This document shows, in pieces, positions 1 through 8,811 of a stretch of 64,000 nucleotides of DNA (within the stretch, counting starts at the first letter, position 1; the number at the start of each line of letters is the position of its first letter). Source of the stretch: Yersinia alsatica (lineage in GTDB: Bacteria; Pseudomonadota; Gammaproteobacteria; Enterobacterales; Enterobacteriaceae); NCBI RefSeq assembly GCF_902170305.1, contig NZ_CABHWW010000026.1, positions 612,607 through 676,606 of the forward strand, in the 5' to 3' direction. The position numbers were made by a program, and so were the translations under genes. The notes under the pieces are model-generated. The model did not search any database, was not told the origin of the DNA, and worked only from the letters and a program-made list of their open reading frames with translations.

Positions 1-1
1 G

Positions 2-334
2 AAATCTATTGTCGAGACATTATCAAAATCTATCCGTAGCGGCTCAGATATTCTGGCCCGCTATGGTGGCGAGGAGTTTATTGTCTTGTTGGCACCGAGT
101 ACACTGGCGGATGCGCAAGCGGTTGCTGAACGTATGCGCCATTCCATTGAGGAGTTGGATATTCCTCATGCGATGTCCCCCCTAGGGCGAGTGACGATAA
201 GTATTGGTGTGGCATCCGTCTCTGAGCCGGGTGAACACCTTTCGGCAAAAGAGCTGTCAGATGCTGCGGATAAAGCACTTTATCGAGCTAAAACTGCCGG
301 GAAAAACCGAGTTGAGACGGCCGCTCTGAGGTGA
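2..334 (+). CDS. diguanylate cyclase GGDEF domain, C-terminal part (5' end outside window)
   Basis: The reading frame is open from the first bases of the window and ends at a TGA at 332-334, so only the last 110 residues are seen. They contain RYGGEEF, the GGDEF-family active-site signature that condenses two GTP into cyclic di-GMP, and the usual tail ADKALYRAKTAGKNRV near the C-terminus. The N-terminal sensory part, and so the input signal, lies outside the window. The gene converges on the RIO kinase gene, with a hairpin between them. The domain call is secure; the full protein is unknown. Confidence 0.9.
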   Translation, partial: KSIVETLSKSIRSGSDILARYGGEEFIVLLAPSTLADAQAVAERMRHSIEELDIPHAMSPLGRVTISIGVASVSEPGEHLSAKELSDAADKALYRAKTAGKNRVETAALR

Positions 335-406
335 TTGTCTTGGGCTGATATATGATAGAAAAATCGGTTTACTCATTACCTTGAAGGAAGGGAAACAGGC
401 AAAACA

Positions 407-445
407 GAGTAAGTGAAACAACATTACGCTGTATTTCACTTACTC
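407..445. terminator. hairpin between convergent genes
   Basis: A perfect 12-bp inverted repeat (gagtaagtgaaa at 407-418, tttcacttactc at 434-445) with a 15-nt loop lies between two convergent genes. It is followed by a short T-rich stretch. It probably acts as a bidirectional terminator. Confidence 0.6.
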
Positions 446-479
446 TTATTATCATTAGGAATGGGGCGATAGGGGCTAG

Positions 480-1328
480 CTAATAAGGATCTTGAGCTTC
501 GCGCAGACGTTCCTGCTCTTCCTCTATGACGGCCTGAATCTCCTCCAGTACACCTTCAACATCAACAGCTTGCGTGCTTTCCGCAAATTCGCCAGTCAGC
601 GGCGTTTCAGGATGCAGCTTGCCATCTTCATAAAGCGCCCACATCTCTTTGGCATATTTACGATTAAGCAGTTCTGGGGCGTATTGACCATAATAGTGCG
701 TCATATTCGCGACATCCCGCTCCAGCATCGCTTTTGCATGGTTGTTGGCTGCCGCATTGACGGCTTGCGGCAAGTCAATAATGACCGGCCCGTCTTTATC
801 AATTAACACGTTAAACTCTGACAAGTCACCATGGACCAACCCGGCACACAGCATCCGAACGACATAGCGGATCATGATGGCATGGTCAATCAGGGCTTGT
901 TCTTTGCTAAATGGCACATCACTCAGGCGAGGTGCCGCCAGCCCGTCCTCGTCAGTGACCAACTCCATAAGCAGAACACCGTCAAGGCAAGCATATGGTT
1001 GTGGCACACGGACACCAGCATTTGCGAGCAGGTACAGCGCGTCTACCTCAGCGGTCTGCCAAGTCTCTTCTTGTTGCTTACGGCCAAACTTAGAACCTTT
1101 CGCCATGGCGCGAGCATCACGGCTATTGCGGACTTTACGACCTTCTTGATATTGCACCGCTTGCTTGAAATTGCGGTTCTCAGCTTCTTTGTAAACTTTA
1201 GCGCAGCGGATATCCTGCCCACACCGGACAACATAGACATCAGCTTCTTTGCCACTTTTTAAACGACGGATGACTTCGTCAACCAAGCCGTCATCAACCA
1301 GCGGTTGGATTCGTTTTGGAATTTTCAT
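480..1328 (-). CDS. RIO1-family serine protein kinase
   Basis: This 282-aa protein is a RIO-type atypical kinase. The nucleotide loop SGKEADVY spans residues 25-32, a candidate ATP lysine is K44, the catalytic loop HGDLSEFN spans 166-173 (D168, N173), and the metal-binding aspartate is in IIDLPQ (D185). The last 40 residues are acidic and Glu-rich. Bacterial RIO kinases are a known but poorly understood family; the substrate cannot be read from sequence. The gene stands alone, facing the same way as the ABC exporter upstream. The start ATG at 1326-1328 fits the family N-terminus. Confidence 0.9.
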   Translation of the reverse strand: MKIPKRIQPLVDDGLVDEVIRRLKSGKEADVYVVRCGQDIRCAKVYKEAENRNFKQAVQYQEGRKVRNSRDARAMAKGSKFGRKQQEETWQTAEVDALYLLANAGVRVPQPYACLDGVLLMELVTDEDGLAAPRLSDVPFSKEQALIDHAIMIRYVVRMLCAGLVHGDLSEFNVLIDKDGPVIIDLPQAVNAAANNHAKAMLERDVANMTHYYGQYAPELLNRKYAKEMWALYEDGKLHPETPLTGEFAESTQAVDVEGVLEEIQAVIEEEQERLREAQDPY

Positions 1329-1429
1329 GGCGTCCTTGTACCCTATTTAAGCCCGCGATGGAATGGCTTTGGCTGAATTTTCCTCCAGTTTACCATTCGA
1401 GCCCATCTGCGGGTGGGTTTTTACGGGCC

Positions 1430-3148
1430 TCAGGCGGCACTAAACTGAGCATTATGCAATTTAGCATAAGCCCCTTTACGGGCGAGCAACTCGTGGTGAT
1501 CACCTTGTTCTACAATGCCTTCTTTATCGACCACAATGATGCGATCGGCATTTTGAATGGTGGCTAAGCGATGCGCAATAACCAAAGTCGTTCGGCCCTG
1601 AGATAATTCAGTCAATGCTAACTGAATGGCTTGCTCTGTGGCGGTATCCAGTGCAGATGTTGCTTCGTCCAGAATCAAAATAGGCGGATTTTTCAGGAAA
1701 ATACGCGCAATTGATAGCCGCTGTTTCTGACCGCCAGAGAGTTTCACTCCGCGCTCACCAACCACAGTATCAAGCCCATCAGGCAAGCTTTCAATCAGCT
1801 CATCCAATCGCGCTTGCCGCGCAGCAGCCATGATTTCGTCATCACTGGCATCCAGCTTGCCATATGCAATATTCTCACGGATAGATCCGCCGAATAAGAA
1901 AACATCCTGCTGAACAATACCAATATTATTGCGCAGTGATTCTTGAGTCATATCACGAATATTGATGCCATCAATAGTGATTACACCATCATCAAGTTCA
2001 TAGAAGCGGGGCAGCAATGAACATAATGTGGTTTTACCCGCGCCAGATGGCCCAACGAATGCCACTGTTTCACCGGCACGAATTTGCAGATTCAAATCAG
2101 TGAAAATTTTATTCTGTGGCGAATAACCGAAACTGACATTCTGATAGCAAATATCACCGTGCAGGTGGCCCACTGGGCGTGCATCTGGTTTATCGACAAT
2201 ATCAGGTAACGTATCAATCAGTTGAGTGAATCGTTTGAAACCGGCGATCCCTTTCGGATAGCTTTCCAGTACGGAGGTTATTTTAGCCACTGGGCGGAAA
2301 AAGACCTCAACTAGCAAGAGAAAACCGACAAAACCGCCGTAACTTAATTGATCATTAACCACGTACCAAGTGCCGACGACCATGACAATCAACTGTACCA
2401 GACGGGTACTAAGGTAGCTCATGGTCATACTGGTGGTCATGATGCGATAAGCCCGCAGTTTGGTGGTGCGGTAGTCTTCGTTATCTTTGGCGAATAATTT
2501 CTTTTCATGGGATTCGTTAGCGAAAGCTTTCACCACACGAATACCACCGATACTCTCTTCAATGCGGGCATTAAAGTTACCCACCTGACCAAATAGCTTG
2601 CGCCAGGTTTCAGTCATTTGCGCACCGTAACGGCTGACCAGATAGGTCATAAACGGCACAATGAAGATAGTGAGCATTGCCAGCGGCAAATGAACCGATG
2701 CCATTAGGATAAACGCACCAATAAATGTCATGACCGCAATGAAAAGATCCTCTGGGCCGTGATGGGCAATTTCCCCAACCTCTTCAAGGTCTTTCGTGAC
2801 GTGGGTAATAATATGGCCGGTCTTCACATTGTCGTAATAGCTAAATGATAGCTTTTGCAGATGACTAAATGCCTGACGGCGCATGTCGGTTTCGATACCC
2901 ACACCGAGGGCGTGGCCCCAATAGTTAACCACCGCCATCAGTGCAGTATTGAGCAGGTAAATAAGTAACAACCCTGTTGCAGCCCAGACAATGAGTGCCC
3001 AATCCTGATTAGGGAGCAGCTTATCAATGAACAGCTTTACCGCCATAGGAAAGCTCAGTTCCAACAACCCGGCCAGGATCGCGCAACCAAAATCCAGATA
3101 GAAAAGCCCTTTGTAGGGAGCGTAATAAGAGAAGAAACGGCGGAGCAT
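1430..3148 (-). CDS. ABC exporter, fused transmembrane and ATPase domains
   Basis: This is a half-transporter of the ABC exporter (MsbA/MdlB-like) class, expected to work as a homodimer in the inner membrane. From the chosen start it has 572 aa: about six hydrophobic segments in residues 1-300, then the ATPase with Walker A GPSGAGKT (366-373), signature LSGGQ (470-474) and Walker B LILDEA (491-496). An upstream in-frame ATG at 3193 exists, but the ATG at 3148 has AAGGA at a good distance and gives the usual N-terminus. No substrate-binding protein or partner lies nearby, so the cargo (drug, lipid or peptide) is unknown. Confidence 0.88.
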   Translation of the reverse strand: MLRRFFSYYAPYKGLFYLDFGCAILAGLLELSFPMAVKLFIDKLLPNQDWALIVWAATGLLLIYLLNTALMAVVNYWGHALGVGIETDMRRQAFSHLQKLSFSYYDNVKTGHIITHVTKDLEEVGEIAHHGPEDLFIAVMTFIGAFILMASVHLPLAMLTIFIVPFMTYLVSRYGAQMTETWRKLFGQVGNFNARIEESIGGIRVVKAFANESHEKKLFAKDNEDYRTTKLRAYRIMTTSMTMSYLSTRLVQLIVMVVGTWYVVNDQLSYGGFVGFLLLVEVFFRPVAKITSVLESYPKGIAGFKRFTQLIDTLPDIVDKPDARPVGHLHGDICYQNVSFGYSPQNKIFTDLNLQIRAGETVAFVGPSGAGKTTLCSLLPRFYELDDGVITIDGINIRDMTQESLRNNIGIVQQDVFLFGGSIRENIAYGKLDASDDEIMAAARQARLDELIESLPDGLDTVVGERGVKLSGGQKQRLSIARIFLKNPPILILDEATSALDTATEQAIQLALTELSQGRTTLVIAHRLATIQNADRIIVVDKEGIVEQGDHHELLARKGAYAKLHNAQFSAA

Positions 3149-3348
3149 TGAGGCATCCTTACAATTACAGAGGAAAATCGATATTAATATCAAAAATCAG
3201 TTTTCAGCATTATAAATGTAAATGGTTCTTAATAGCATTCATTTTGCCAATTCTTTGTAATTAATAGAATTCCTATCCACGGTAATAGGCATTGAAGCAA
3301 AGATAATATCGGGTATTGTTAATCAAATCATAGCAAGGAGTAATAACC

Positions 3349-3768
3349 ATGAAGTTGACGTTGACTGATACCCCGGCAACTGAAGATGTTGCAGAAATTA
3401 TGGCGGGGTTGAAAGCCTTTAATCGTAATTTTGTTGGTGACAATGGCCGCAAACCATTAGCCGTATTTATCACTGGCGAACAGGGTGAGAAGTTAGGTGG
3501 GATTACGGGTTATACATTAGGTAATTGTTTGAGCATCGAATTGTTATGGGTATCGGATGCATTACGCCATTCTGGCGCGGGCAGTAAACTAATGCGTGCA
3601 GTTGAACAGGAAGCTCTGCAACGAGGGTGTAAGTTTGCTCAAGTCGATACATTCAGTTTTCAAGCTCGACCTTTTTATGAAAAACACGGCTATCAATTGA
3701 AAATGACGCTAGAAAATGTCGTGGATGAATATCATCGCTATTATTTAACTAAAAATCTGATTAGCTAG
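3349..3768 (+). CDS. GNAT-family N-acetyltransferase
   Basis: This 139-aa protein has the GNAT fold pattern. It has a central strand ending in ELLWVSDALRHSGAGSKL, which holds the acetyl-CoA pyrophosphate-binding loop (R/Q-x-x-G-x-G/A-like, about residues 70-82), and a C-terminal FYEKHGY block. It therefore probably transfers an acetyl group from acetyl-CoA to an amine, but the substrate is not deducible. The start ATG is preceded by a strong ribosome site (AAGGAG at -9). It is monocistronic, divergent from the ABC exporter. Confidence 0.85.
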   Translation: MKLTLTDTPATEDVAEIMAGLKAFNRNFVGDNGRKPLAVFITGEQGEKLGGITGYTLGNCLSIELLWVSDALRHSGAGSKLMRAVEQEALQRGCKFAQVDTFSFQARPFYEKHGYQLKMTLENVVDEYHRYYLTKNLIS

Positions 3769-4019
3769 AGTGTGCCTCTATTGCGTGCGCAAAAAATTAA
3801 ATTTTGAGTGTATTTATTTTCTCTCCAATAGATAAGTTTTCTGTTTAACCATCTTCCGACAATGCACCAGGTGGTTTCCGTCACAACTGTGTGCATTATT
3901 AATCTTGCTATACTCAAGCTGTAAACATTCAGCTTTTGATGCAAACTCACATTTTCACTGAATATCATCATAGGACTTGGTCTTTCATTAGGTTAATCTG
4001 TTTTATATGGGATTAACCA
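3769..4019. other. intergenic region between acetyltransferase and permease
   Basis: This 251-bp AT-rich stretch presumably carries the promoter of the permease gene. I see no convincing gene, repeat or strong terminator in it. Confidence 0.5.
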
Positions 4020-5540
4020 ATGCAAATGGAAATGAATATGGCGGCCTCATCGAATAAGAAATTGTCACTGTGGTCATTAACTTCGCTCGTCGTAGGTTCA
4101 ATGATCGGTGCCGGTATTTTCTCTTTACCTGCAACATTTGGCCGTGCAACCGGTGGTTTTGGTGCCCTTATTGCCTGGATTATTGCCGGGGGAGGGATGT
4201 TGACTCTGGCCTTTGTATTTCAGACATTGGCGCAGCGCAAACCTGATCTTGATTCTGGTGTTTATATCTATGCTAAAACCGGATTCGGTGATTATGCAGG
4301 TTTTGCTTCGGCAATTGGTTTTTGGGCCGGAGCATGTATCGGCAGCGTCTCATATTTTGTATTGATCAAATCAACACTGGGAGCCTTCTTTCCACTTTTT
4401 GGCGACGGTAATACATTATCGGCTGTTTTAATTGCGTCATTCATTCTGTGGAGTTTCCATTTCATGGTGTTGCGTGGCATCAAAGAAGCCGCAGCGATTA
4501 ATACCATCGCGACTTTTGCTAAGGTCATCCCGATATTTATATTTATCATCGTCTTGGCATTTGCATTTCACACCGATACATTCGCCTTAAATTTTTGGGG
4601 TACTCAATCTTTAGGGGCTGTCGGTGATCTCTCCCATTTGGATGATTATGGTTATACCGGCCATGCTGCCTTAGAAATAGCCGCTGGGTCTGACAGTCTA
4701 TTTTCACAAATTCGCAGCACGATGTTAGTCACGGTATTTGTTTTTGTTGGTATTGAAGGGGCGAGTGTTTATTCCCGCTATGCCAAAGAAAGAAAACATG
4801 TCGGTATCGCCACGGTTTTAGGTTTCATTGGTGTTTTATGTCTGTTGGTGCTGGTCACTATGCTCTCGTATGGTGTGTTGCTTCGCCCCGATCTTGCGGC
4901 TTTGCGCCAACCATCAATGGCGGGTGTGTTAGAACATATTGTGGGCCGCTGGGGAGCGATATTTATCAGCATCGGGCTGATTATTTCTGTTATGGGCGCC
5001 TATTTGTCATGGACGTTGTTAGCGGCGGAAGCGCTTTATAGCGCCGCTAAAAGTAACATCATGCCGCAGATATTCACGACTGAAAATAAGCACGGCGTAC
5101 CTTCAGCGGCAGTTTGGATGTCGAATATTTTTATCCAATTATTCTTAATTGTTACGCTTTTCACCGAGTATGCTTTCCAACTGGCATTGGAGTTAACCAG
5201 TTCACTGGTTTTGATTCCCTATCTTCTCGTCGCTGCCTATGGGCTGAAATTGGCCTGGACTCGAGAAACATACCCTGTGGGTTCAACAGACCATAAGAAA
5301 GATTTAGTTTTTGCTTTAATAGCCACGTTATATGCCATATTGATGGTCTATGCTGGAGGCTTGAAATACATATTATTATCAGCAGTGATATACGGTCCTG
5401 GAACCTTATTGTTTATTATTGCTAAACGTGAGCAGAAAAAACCGGTTTTTTCTGCCATTGAAAAATGCCTGTTTGCTGTGGCACTCATCGCCGCTGTTGT
5501 AGCACTCTACAGCCTTGCGACAGGCATAATTGCGGTGTGA
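4020..5540 (+). CDS. APC-superfamily basic amino acid/polyamine antiporter
   Basis: A 506-aa integral inner-membrane protein with about 12-13 hydrophobic helices. The N-terminal SMIGAGIFSLP motif (about residues 27-37) is the unwound TM1 substrate site of APC transporters. The overall pattern is that of the arginine/ornithine (ArcD/YdgI-like) antiporters. These exchange a basic amino acid for its product and often serve arginine catabolism or acid resistance. No decarboxylase or deiminase gene is next to it, so the substrate is inferred from family only. The annotated start has two further in-frame ATGs (codons 3 and 5), so the exact N-terminus is uncertain. Confidence 0.85.
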   Translation: MQMEMNMAASSNKKLSLWSLTSLVVGSMIGAGIFSLPATFGRATGGFGALIAWIIAGGGMLTLAFVFQTLAQRKPDLDSGVYIYAKTGFGDYAGFASAIGFWAGACIGSVSYFVLIKSTLGAFFPLFGDGNTLSAVLIASFILWSFHFMVLRGIKEAAAINTIATFAKVIPIFIFIIVLAFAFHTDTFALNFWGTQSLGAVGDLSHLDDYGYTGHAALEIAAGSDSLFSQIRSTMLVTVFVFVGIEGASVYSRYAKERKHVGIATVLGFIGVLCLLVLVTMLSYGVLLRPDLAALRQPSMAGVLEHIVGRWGAIFISIGLIISVMGAYLSWTLLAAEALYSAAKSNIMPQIFTTENKHGVPSAAVWMSNIFIQLFLIVTLFTEYAFQLALELTSSLVLIPYLLVAAYGLKLAWTRETYPVGSTDHKKDLVFALIATLYAILMVYAGGLKYILLSAVIYGPGTLLFIIAKREQKKPVFSAIEKCLFAVALIAAVVALYSLATGIIAV

Positions 5541-5808
5541 TAAGATTGCTATATTAAGTGAGGATAGTCAGAGGCGAAGGAATCTGAATATTGCTTGCAA
5601 TACATTATTGGCATTAATGTGTTCGGATAATTCCCCTATTTTTACAATGGGTGGGCTTGATCTATAACACAGACTACGACAGGATCGCGCTGGAATAACC
5701 TGCTATCAGGTTAGTGTTGGTTTGGTTTTTGATAAAAATATCCAATAAAAAACGCGGTTTTTCTTATGCAGGGTCACGGCTGGTGTGTTTTTACCAGTAG
5801 GTATTGCT
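5541..5808. other. intergenic region downstream of antiporter
   Basis: It contains a short perfect hairpin (aacctg-ctat-caggtt, 5697-5712) followed only by a mixed GT-rich tail, so a weak terminator at most. The rest shows no clear gene. Confidence 0.4.
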
Positions 5809-5949
5809 TTGAAAAAACAACAAAATATTACCCAGAATAGCGATTATTCAACGGGAATTGGCGATGCGCAATTTGCGCTCGTGGTTTTACTGACAACATC
5901 ATGTTTGCTGATTGCAATAACGTTGATTGTGATCCTATGGCTAATTTGA
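5809..5949 (+). CDS. predicted small membrane protein (46 aa)
   Basis: This short ORF starts at TTG 5809 (an in-frame GTG at 5785 is an alternative). It encodes a polar N-terminus (KKQQNITQNSDYS) followed by one long hydrophobic segment (about residues 22-46) that runs to the stop. It lies 26 bp upstream of a second small single-helix ORF on the same strand, which suggests a two-gene unit. The family is not recognised. The non-ATG start makes the call tentative. Confidence 0.35.
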   Translation: MKKQQNITQNSDYSTGIGDAQFALVVLLTTSCLLIAITLIVILWLI

Positions 5950-5975
5950 TGCGCCATAGCAATTAGGGAGAATGT

Positions 5976-6140
5976 ATGGATAAGGGTTTGTTTGATGACA
6001 ATAAAGTCATTGCACTGATCGGTTTACTGTTGGCTGCACTTATTGTAGTGAGTACGATGTTTGTGATGACCTATATGGCGGATCGTCAACGCAACGAAGT
6101 ACAAACTATCGATGTGCAAAACTGCTACAAAAAGACCTGA
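5976..6140 (+). CDS. predicted small membrane protein (54 aa)
   Basis: ATG 5976 is preceded by AGGGAG at 5965-5970, a good ribosome site. The product has a short charged start (MDKGLFDDNK), one hydrophobic helix (about residues 11-34) and a charged tail (ADRQRNE) ending near a single Cys, so it is probably a bitopic inner-membrane peptide. It follows another small membrane ORF. The family is not recognised. Confidence 0.5.
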   Translation: MDKGLFDDNKVIALIGLLLAALIVVSTMFVMTYMADRQRNEVQTIDVQNCYKKT

Positions 6141-6200
6141 GAACTTTATTCGCCGGATAGCGCTAGTCTGCATTCAGGCGAATAATTGCATTGCAGGATG

Positions 6201-6587
6201 TTATGCCAGTTTCTGATGGATAGCATGCAAGGGCAAGGCGATATTAAGGTCAATATCGGTATTTTGTCTGAAATCATACGGGGTTATGCCGTAACGTTTT
6301 CTGAACATATAAGTAAAGTGGGACTGTGAGCCAAAGCCAAAGTCCAACGCAATGTCAAAAATAGTGCTGTCACTGCTTCTGAGTTGGTAAACAGCCCCTG
6401 CTAAGCGCCTTTCTCGAATGTATTTACCTAGCGATATGCCTGTAACTTCTTTAAATATTTTTTGCATATGCCAAAGCGAATAGCCCGAATACACGGCTAA
6501 TTCTTCGAGGTAGATGACTCGCCCCAGATGGGTTTCGACCCATTTACTGAGGGCGCAGACTAACGCGAGATGATTTTCTTGTGACAT
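6201..6587 (-). CDS. AraC/XylS-family regulator of the MarA-SoxS-Rob type
   Basis: At 128 aa this is a stand-alone DNA-binding domain with two helix-turn-helix motifs: the first around LEELAVYSGYSLWHMQKIFK (residues 24-43), the second around IFDIALDFGFGSQSHFTYMF. The length and the absence of a ligand-binding domain match MarA/SoxS-class activators, which bind as monomers and usually control efflux, porin and stress genes. Yersinia is known to carry more than one such protein; which one this is cannot be told from sequence. No MarR-type repressor is adjacent. Confidence 0.85.
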   Translation of the reverse strand: MSQENHLALVCALSKWVETHLGRVIYLEELAVYSGYSLWHMQKIFKEVTGISLGKYIRERRLAGAVYQLRSSDSTIFDIALDFGFGSQSHFTYMFRKRYGITPYDFRQNTDIDLNIALPLHAIHQKLA

Positions 6588-6825
6588 TATTTAGTCTGTT
6601 TTTTCTAGTTAGGAGTAGTGCAGTATACACAAGTTGAATCTAACAACACAAAACACCAAATTGACCGCTAGCGAATGGCTGGAGCTCTAAAGACTTTTCA
6701 GCGAATGCTTGCAAAAGAGCTTTCTGGTGCCATAGTAAAAGGGTAGTGCCATCTGAATGGGAAATTTCCCAAGGGTAAAAGGTTGAGTTTGGAAAAATAG
6801 AAATTAAAAATGATGAGGTGATCGC
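6588..6825. other. intergenic region upstream of MarA-like gene
   Basis: It should hold the promoter of the leftward regulator and of the rightward small ORF. I see no further gene and no clear operator. Confidence 0.4.
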
Positions 6826-6939
6826 ATGTTGATAACAGTGATTATGACTCTGATAGCGGTTGTGGGCGTAACCGTCTTTCTAAAGATGCCAGTAATGGTT
6901 CTGCATAAAGGTAAAGGCGCAGGAGGTGATGAACTGTGA
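6826..6939 (+). CDS. predicted small membrane protein (37 aa)
   Basis: ATG 6826 follows GAGG at 6815-6818. The product is one hydrophobic helix (MLITVIMTLIAVVGVTVFL, residues 1-19) and a short basic-glycine tail ending GGDEL. A good intrinsic terminator lies 47 bp after the stop, which supports a real short transcript. The family is not recognised. Confidence 0.5.
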   Translation: MLITVIMTLIAVVGVTVFLKMPVMVLHKGKGAGGDEL

Positions 6940-6985
6940 GGTTAGGAATATTGTGATCGGCATATATAAAATGAATTCTTCCTTG

Positions 6986-7022
6986 AACCAGGTGATTGAT
7001 AACTATCATACCTGGTTTTTTT
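6986..7022 (+). terminator. intrinsic terminator
   Basis: Inverted repeat aaccaggt (6986-6993) and acctggtt (7010-7017), running into seven T residues, downstream of the 37-aa ORF. Confidence 0.75.
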
Positions 7023-7258
7023 ATGCCTAATTTTTGCCATACCTCGTGAGTCCTCCACATCATATTTGTCTTTTTTTGCAACAATGAACCTTTCAGCAAC
7101 TGAAACAGTGTATTGAATAACTCTCCCTAGGTTGCTAATTAACCACAGATAATTGCAGAATAGTTTAGCGGTAAAGGTGAGGATATGACACGGTCGGCTA
7201 AAGAAATATTTCAATGAGCGTGATATCCTTGCGCGATATTATTGTGAAGGAATTATTC

Positions 7259-7498
7259 ATGTCTGAAATGTTCACTAATGACCAAGAGCTGGTCTCTGAT
7301 CTGGTCGCCTGCCAATTAGTTATCAAACAAATTCTGGATGTGATCGATATCATTGCCCCCACGGAAGTGCGGGATAAGATGTCGCATCAACTTAAAACTA
7401 TCGATTTTTCTACCCATCCAGCGGGTGCCGACCCGGTAACAAAGCGAGCTATTGAGAAAGCCATTGCGCTGATCGATATGAAGTTTACGCAAAAATAA
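7259..7498 (+). CDS. YecF-like DUF2594 protein
   Basis: From ATG 7259 (AAGGA just upstream) this is a 79-aa, mostly helical, soluble protein with no motif of known activity. Its pattern ([20 protein letters not shown]) resembles the DUF2594/YecF family of enteric bacteria, whose function is not established. An in-frame ATG 45 bp upstream (7214) is possible but lacks a good ribosome site. The gene is convergent with yobH. Confidence 0.6.
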   Translation: MSEMFTNDQELVSDLVACQLVIKQILDVIDIIAPTEVRDKMSHQLKTIDFSTHPAGADPVTKRAIEKAIALIDMKFTQK

Positions 7499-7585
7499 CG
7501 AGTACATTAGGCGAAAGCCAGTGGTACAGAACTACCCAGAAGCCAGTCGGGTGAGTAGCGGGTTAAGAACTAACCCGCAAACTGA

Positions 7586-7819
7586 TTACTCAAGTATGTT
7601 ATTGCCTATCTTTTTCACTAAAGGGCAATTACTGACGCCAATAATGCCATTTTCACCGTTGATAAATTGGGCGGTGGCAATAGTTCTGGCCGTCAGATAT
7701 TTACATTGTAAACCTATGCCTGCTGCGTTCTTCTCACTGCCAATAAGTACGCCATAGCCAGAAAAGAGCAAGCCAAGGTATATGATTGCGGCGACTAAGA
7801 ACAACCTGAATAAACTCAT
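7586..7819 (-). CDS. yobH: YobH-family small protein
   Basis: This 77-aa protein has an N-terminal hydrophobic signal-like helix (about residues 4-20) followed by the blocks SGYGVLIGS and GLQCKYLTARTI and a C-terminal NCPL. That matches the enterobacterial YobH family (uncharacterised, probably exported or membrane-anchored). In E. coli yobH also neighbours mgrB and yebO, which supports the call. Here it is divergent from mgrB. Confidence 0.85.
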   Translation of the reverse strand: MSLFRLFLVAAIIYLGLLFSGYGVLIGSEKNAAGIGLQCKYLTARTIATAQFINGENGIIGVSNCPLVKKIGNNILE

Positions 7820-7990
7820 GTAGTCACTCCCTGTAATTAGTTTTACTTATTTTGTAGCGAGTATATTTAGCAGTTTAACTTGTAATGATGAGTCGGTTAA
7901 TAGTAAAAATCCTAAATCATTTTGATTTATAGGATAAACCATCATTAAAGTGCTCTTTTAAGACGATAACAAACATTAGTAATTACATCT

Positions 7991-8025
7991 TGGCTATAAA
8001 TGGTTGATGTTTAATACAGTATAAT
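7991..8025 (+). promoter_or_regulatory. candidate PhoP box and -10 of mgrB
   Basis: TGGCTA (7991-7996), 5 bp, GGTTGA (8002-8007) fits the direct-repeat PhoP box ([T/G]GTTTA-N5-[T/G]GTTTA) with three mismatches over both halves. A perfect TATAAT lies at 8020-8025, 12 bp after the box, the spacing of classical PhoP-activated promoters. mgrB is a PhoP target in other enterics. Confidence 0.6.
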
Positions 8026-8054
8026 TTAAAAAAATGTTAAGTAAGGTGCTCGAT

Positions 8055-8198
8055 TTGAACATAAAGAAACTTGTTGCAACGGTAGGTATCATTGCCGTTT
8101 GTTGCTTGTTTTATCTATTAGCCCTTGATAGCTACTGTGATCAGGGGGGGACTTTCTCTACCGGTATTTGTACTATTACTTCGATTATTCCATGGTAA
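8055..8198 (+). CDS. mgrB: MgrB, small membrane inhibitor of PhoQ
   Basis: A 47-aa ORF from TTG 8055 (AAGG at 8043-8046), the same length as E. coli MgrB. It has a short basic start (NIKK), one transmembrane helix and a periplasmic tail with two cysteines (SYCDQGG and GICTI) ending SIIPW, the hallmark C-terminus of the family. MgrB binds the sensor kinase PhoQ and dampens PhoP activity; its loss causes polymyxin resistance in other enterics. The gene lies behind a PhoP-type promoter, as expected for feedback control. Codons 29-31 run through seven consecutive G bases, a likely slippage site. Confidence 0.9.
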   Translation: MNIKKLVATVGIIAVCCLFYLLALDSYCDQGGTFSTGICTITSIIPW

Positions 8199-8354
8199 GG
8201 ATAGGCGACTCATTTTATCTATAATAACAGTTGAAAACTATTACTATGAGTTATCTTTATTAACGGTTAATTAACCACAGGGATTTACCTTTGTGGTGGG
8301 CAGAGTGATAAGATAGCCTCTTCGCCACGCATGTAATCGGTAATAGGGTAGTCA

Positions 8355-8630
8355 ATGTCAGACACAACTATGGGCGCACTTGGTGCCATCCCAATCGCTT
8401 TATCACTATTTACTGTCATTTTTTTCTTGATAGTTTGGTTCTTTTTGAGCCGTGCTAGTGTACGAGCAAATGAACAGATCCGCTTGTTACAAGACATCGC
8501 TGAACAGCAGAGACAGCAAACAGAATTGCTCAAAGCATTACTGGAAAACGCCACGGGCGTCAGTGATGGGCAAAGTGATAGCGATATCGTTTCTCCCCTC
8601 GATTTTAAAGGTTTTATTCCCGAGAGATAA
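8355..8630 (+). CDS. yebO: YebO-family membrane protein
   Basis: The 91-aa product has one N-terminal transmembrane helix (about residues 11-31, ending [15 protein letters not shown]) and a Gln-rich cytoplasmic coiled segment ([21 protein letters not shown]). This is the pattern of YebO, encoded beside mgrB in E. coli and uncharacterised. It lies 156 bp behind mgrB on the same strand. Confidence 0.85.
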   Translation: MSDTTMGALGAIPIALSLFTVIFFLIVWFFLSRASVRANEQIRLLQDIAEQQRQQTELLKALLENATGVSDGQSDSDIVSPLDFKGFIPER

Positions 8631-8640
8631 CATTCATCGC

Positions 8641-8674
8641 CATTCTGATACTGCCCATCGGCAGTGTCAGAATG
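8641..8674 (+). terminator. hairpin downstream of yebO
   Basis: Long inverted repeat (8641-8655 with 8660-8674, 14 of 15 pairs, 4-nt loop) ten bases after the yebO stop. There is no T-tract, so it may be an RNA stabilising structure rather than a strong terminator. Confidence 0.5.
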
Positions 8675-8811
8675 ATGAGCCAGTGCTCCCTTTCCCTAAC
8701 TCCCTCTGTATGTTTTAGATTTTCCCTTTCGCACGCCACAATAAACCCTACTAGCTGTCATAAATTTGTCTTAATTTCGCCGTAATGTAGCCAGAACTTT
8801 TCAGGAGAACG

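Noticed and set aside
831..1262. 143-codon plus-strand ORF inside the RIO kinase gene
   Set aside because: Shadow frame of a well conserved kinase on the other strand.
3765..3971. 68-codon minus-strand ORF between acetyltransferase and permease
   Set aside because: No ribosome site and no protein-like pattern; lies in a promoter region.
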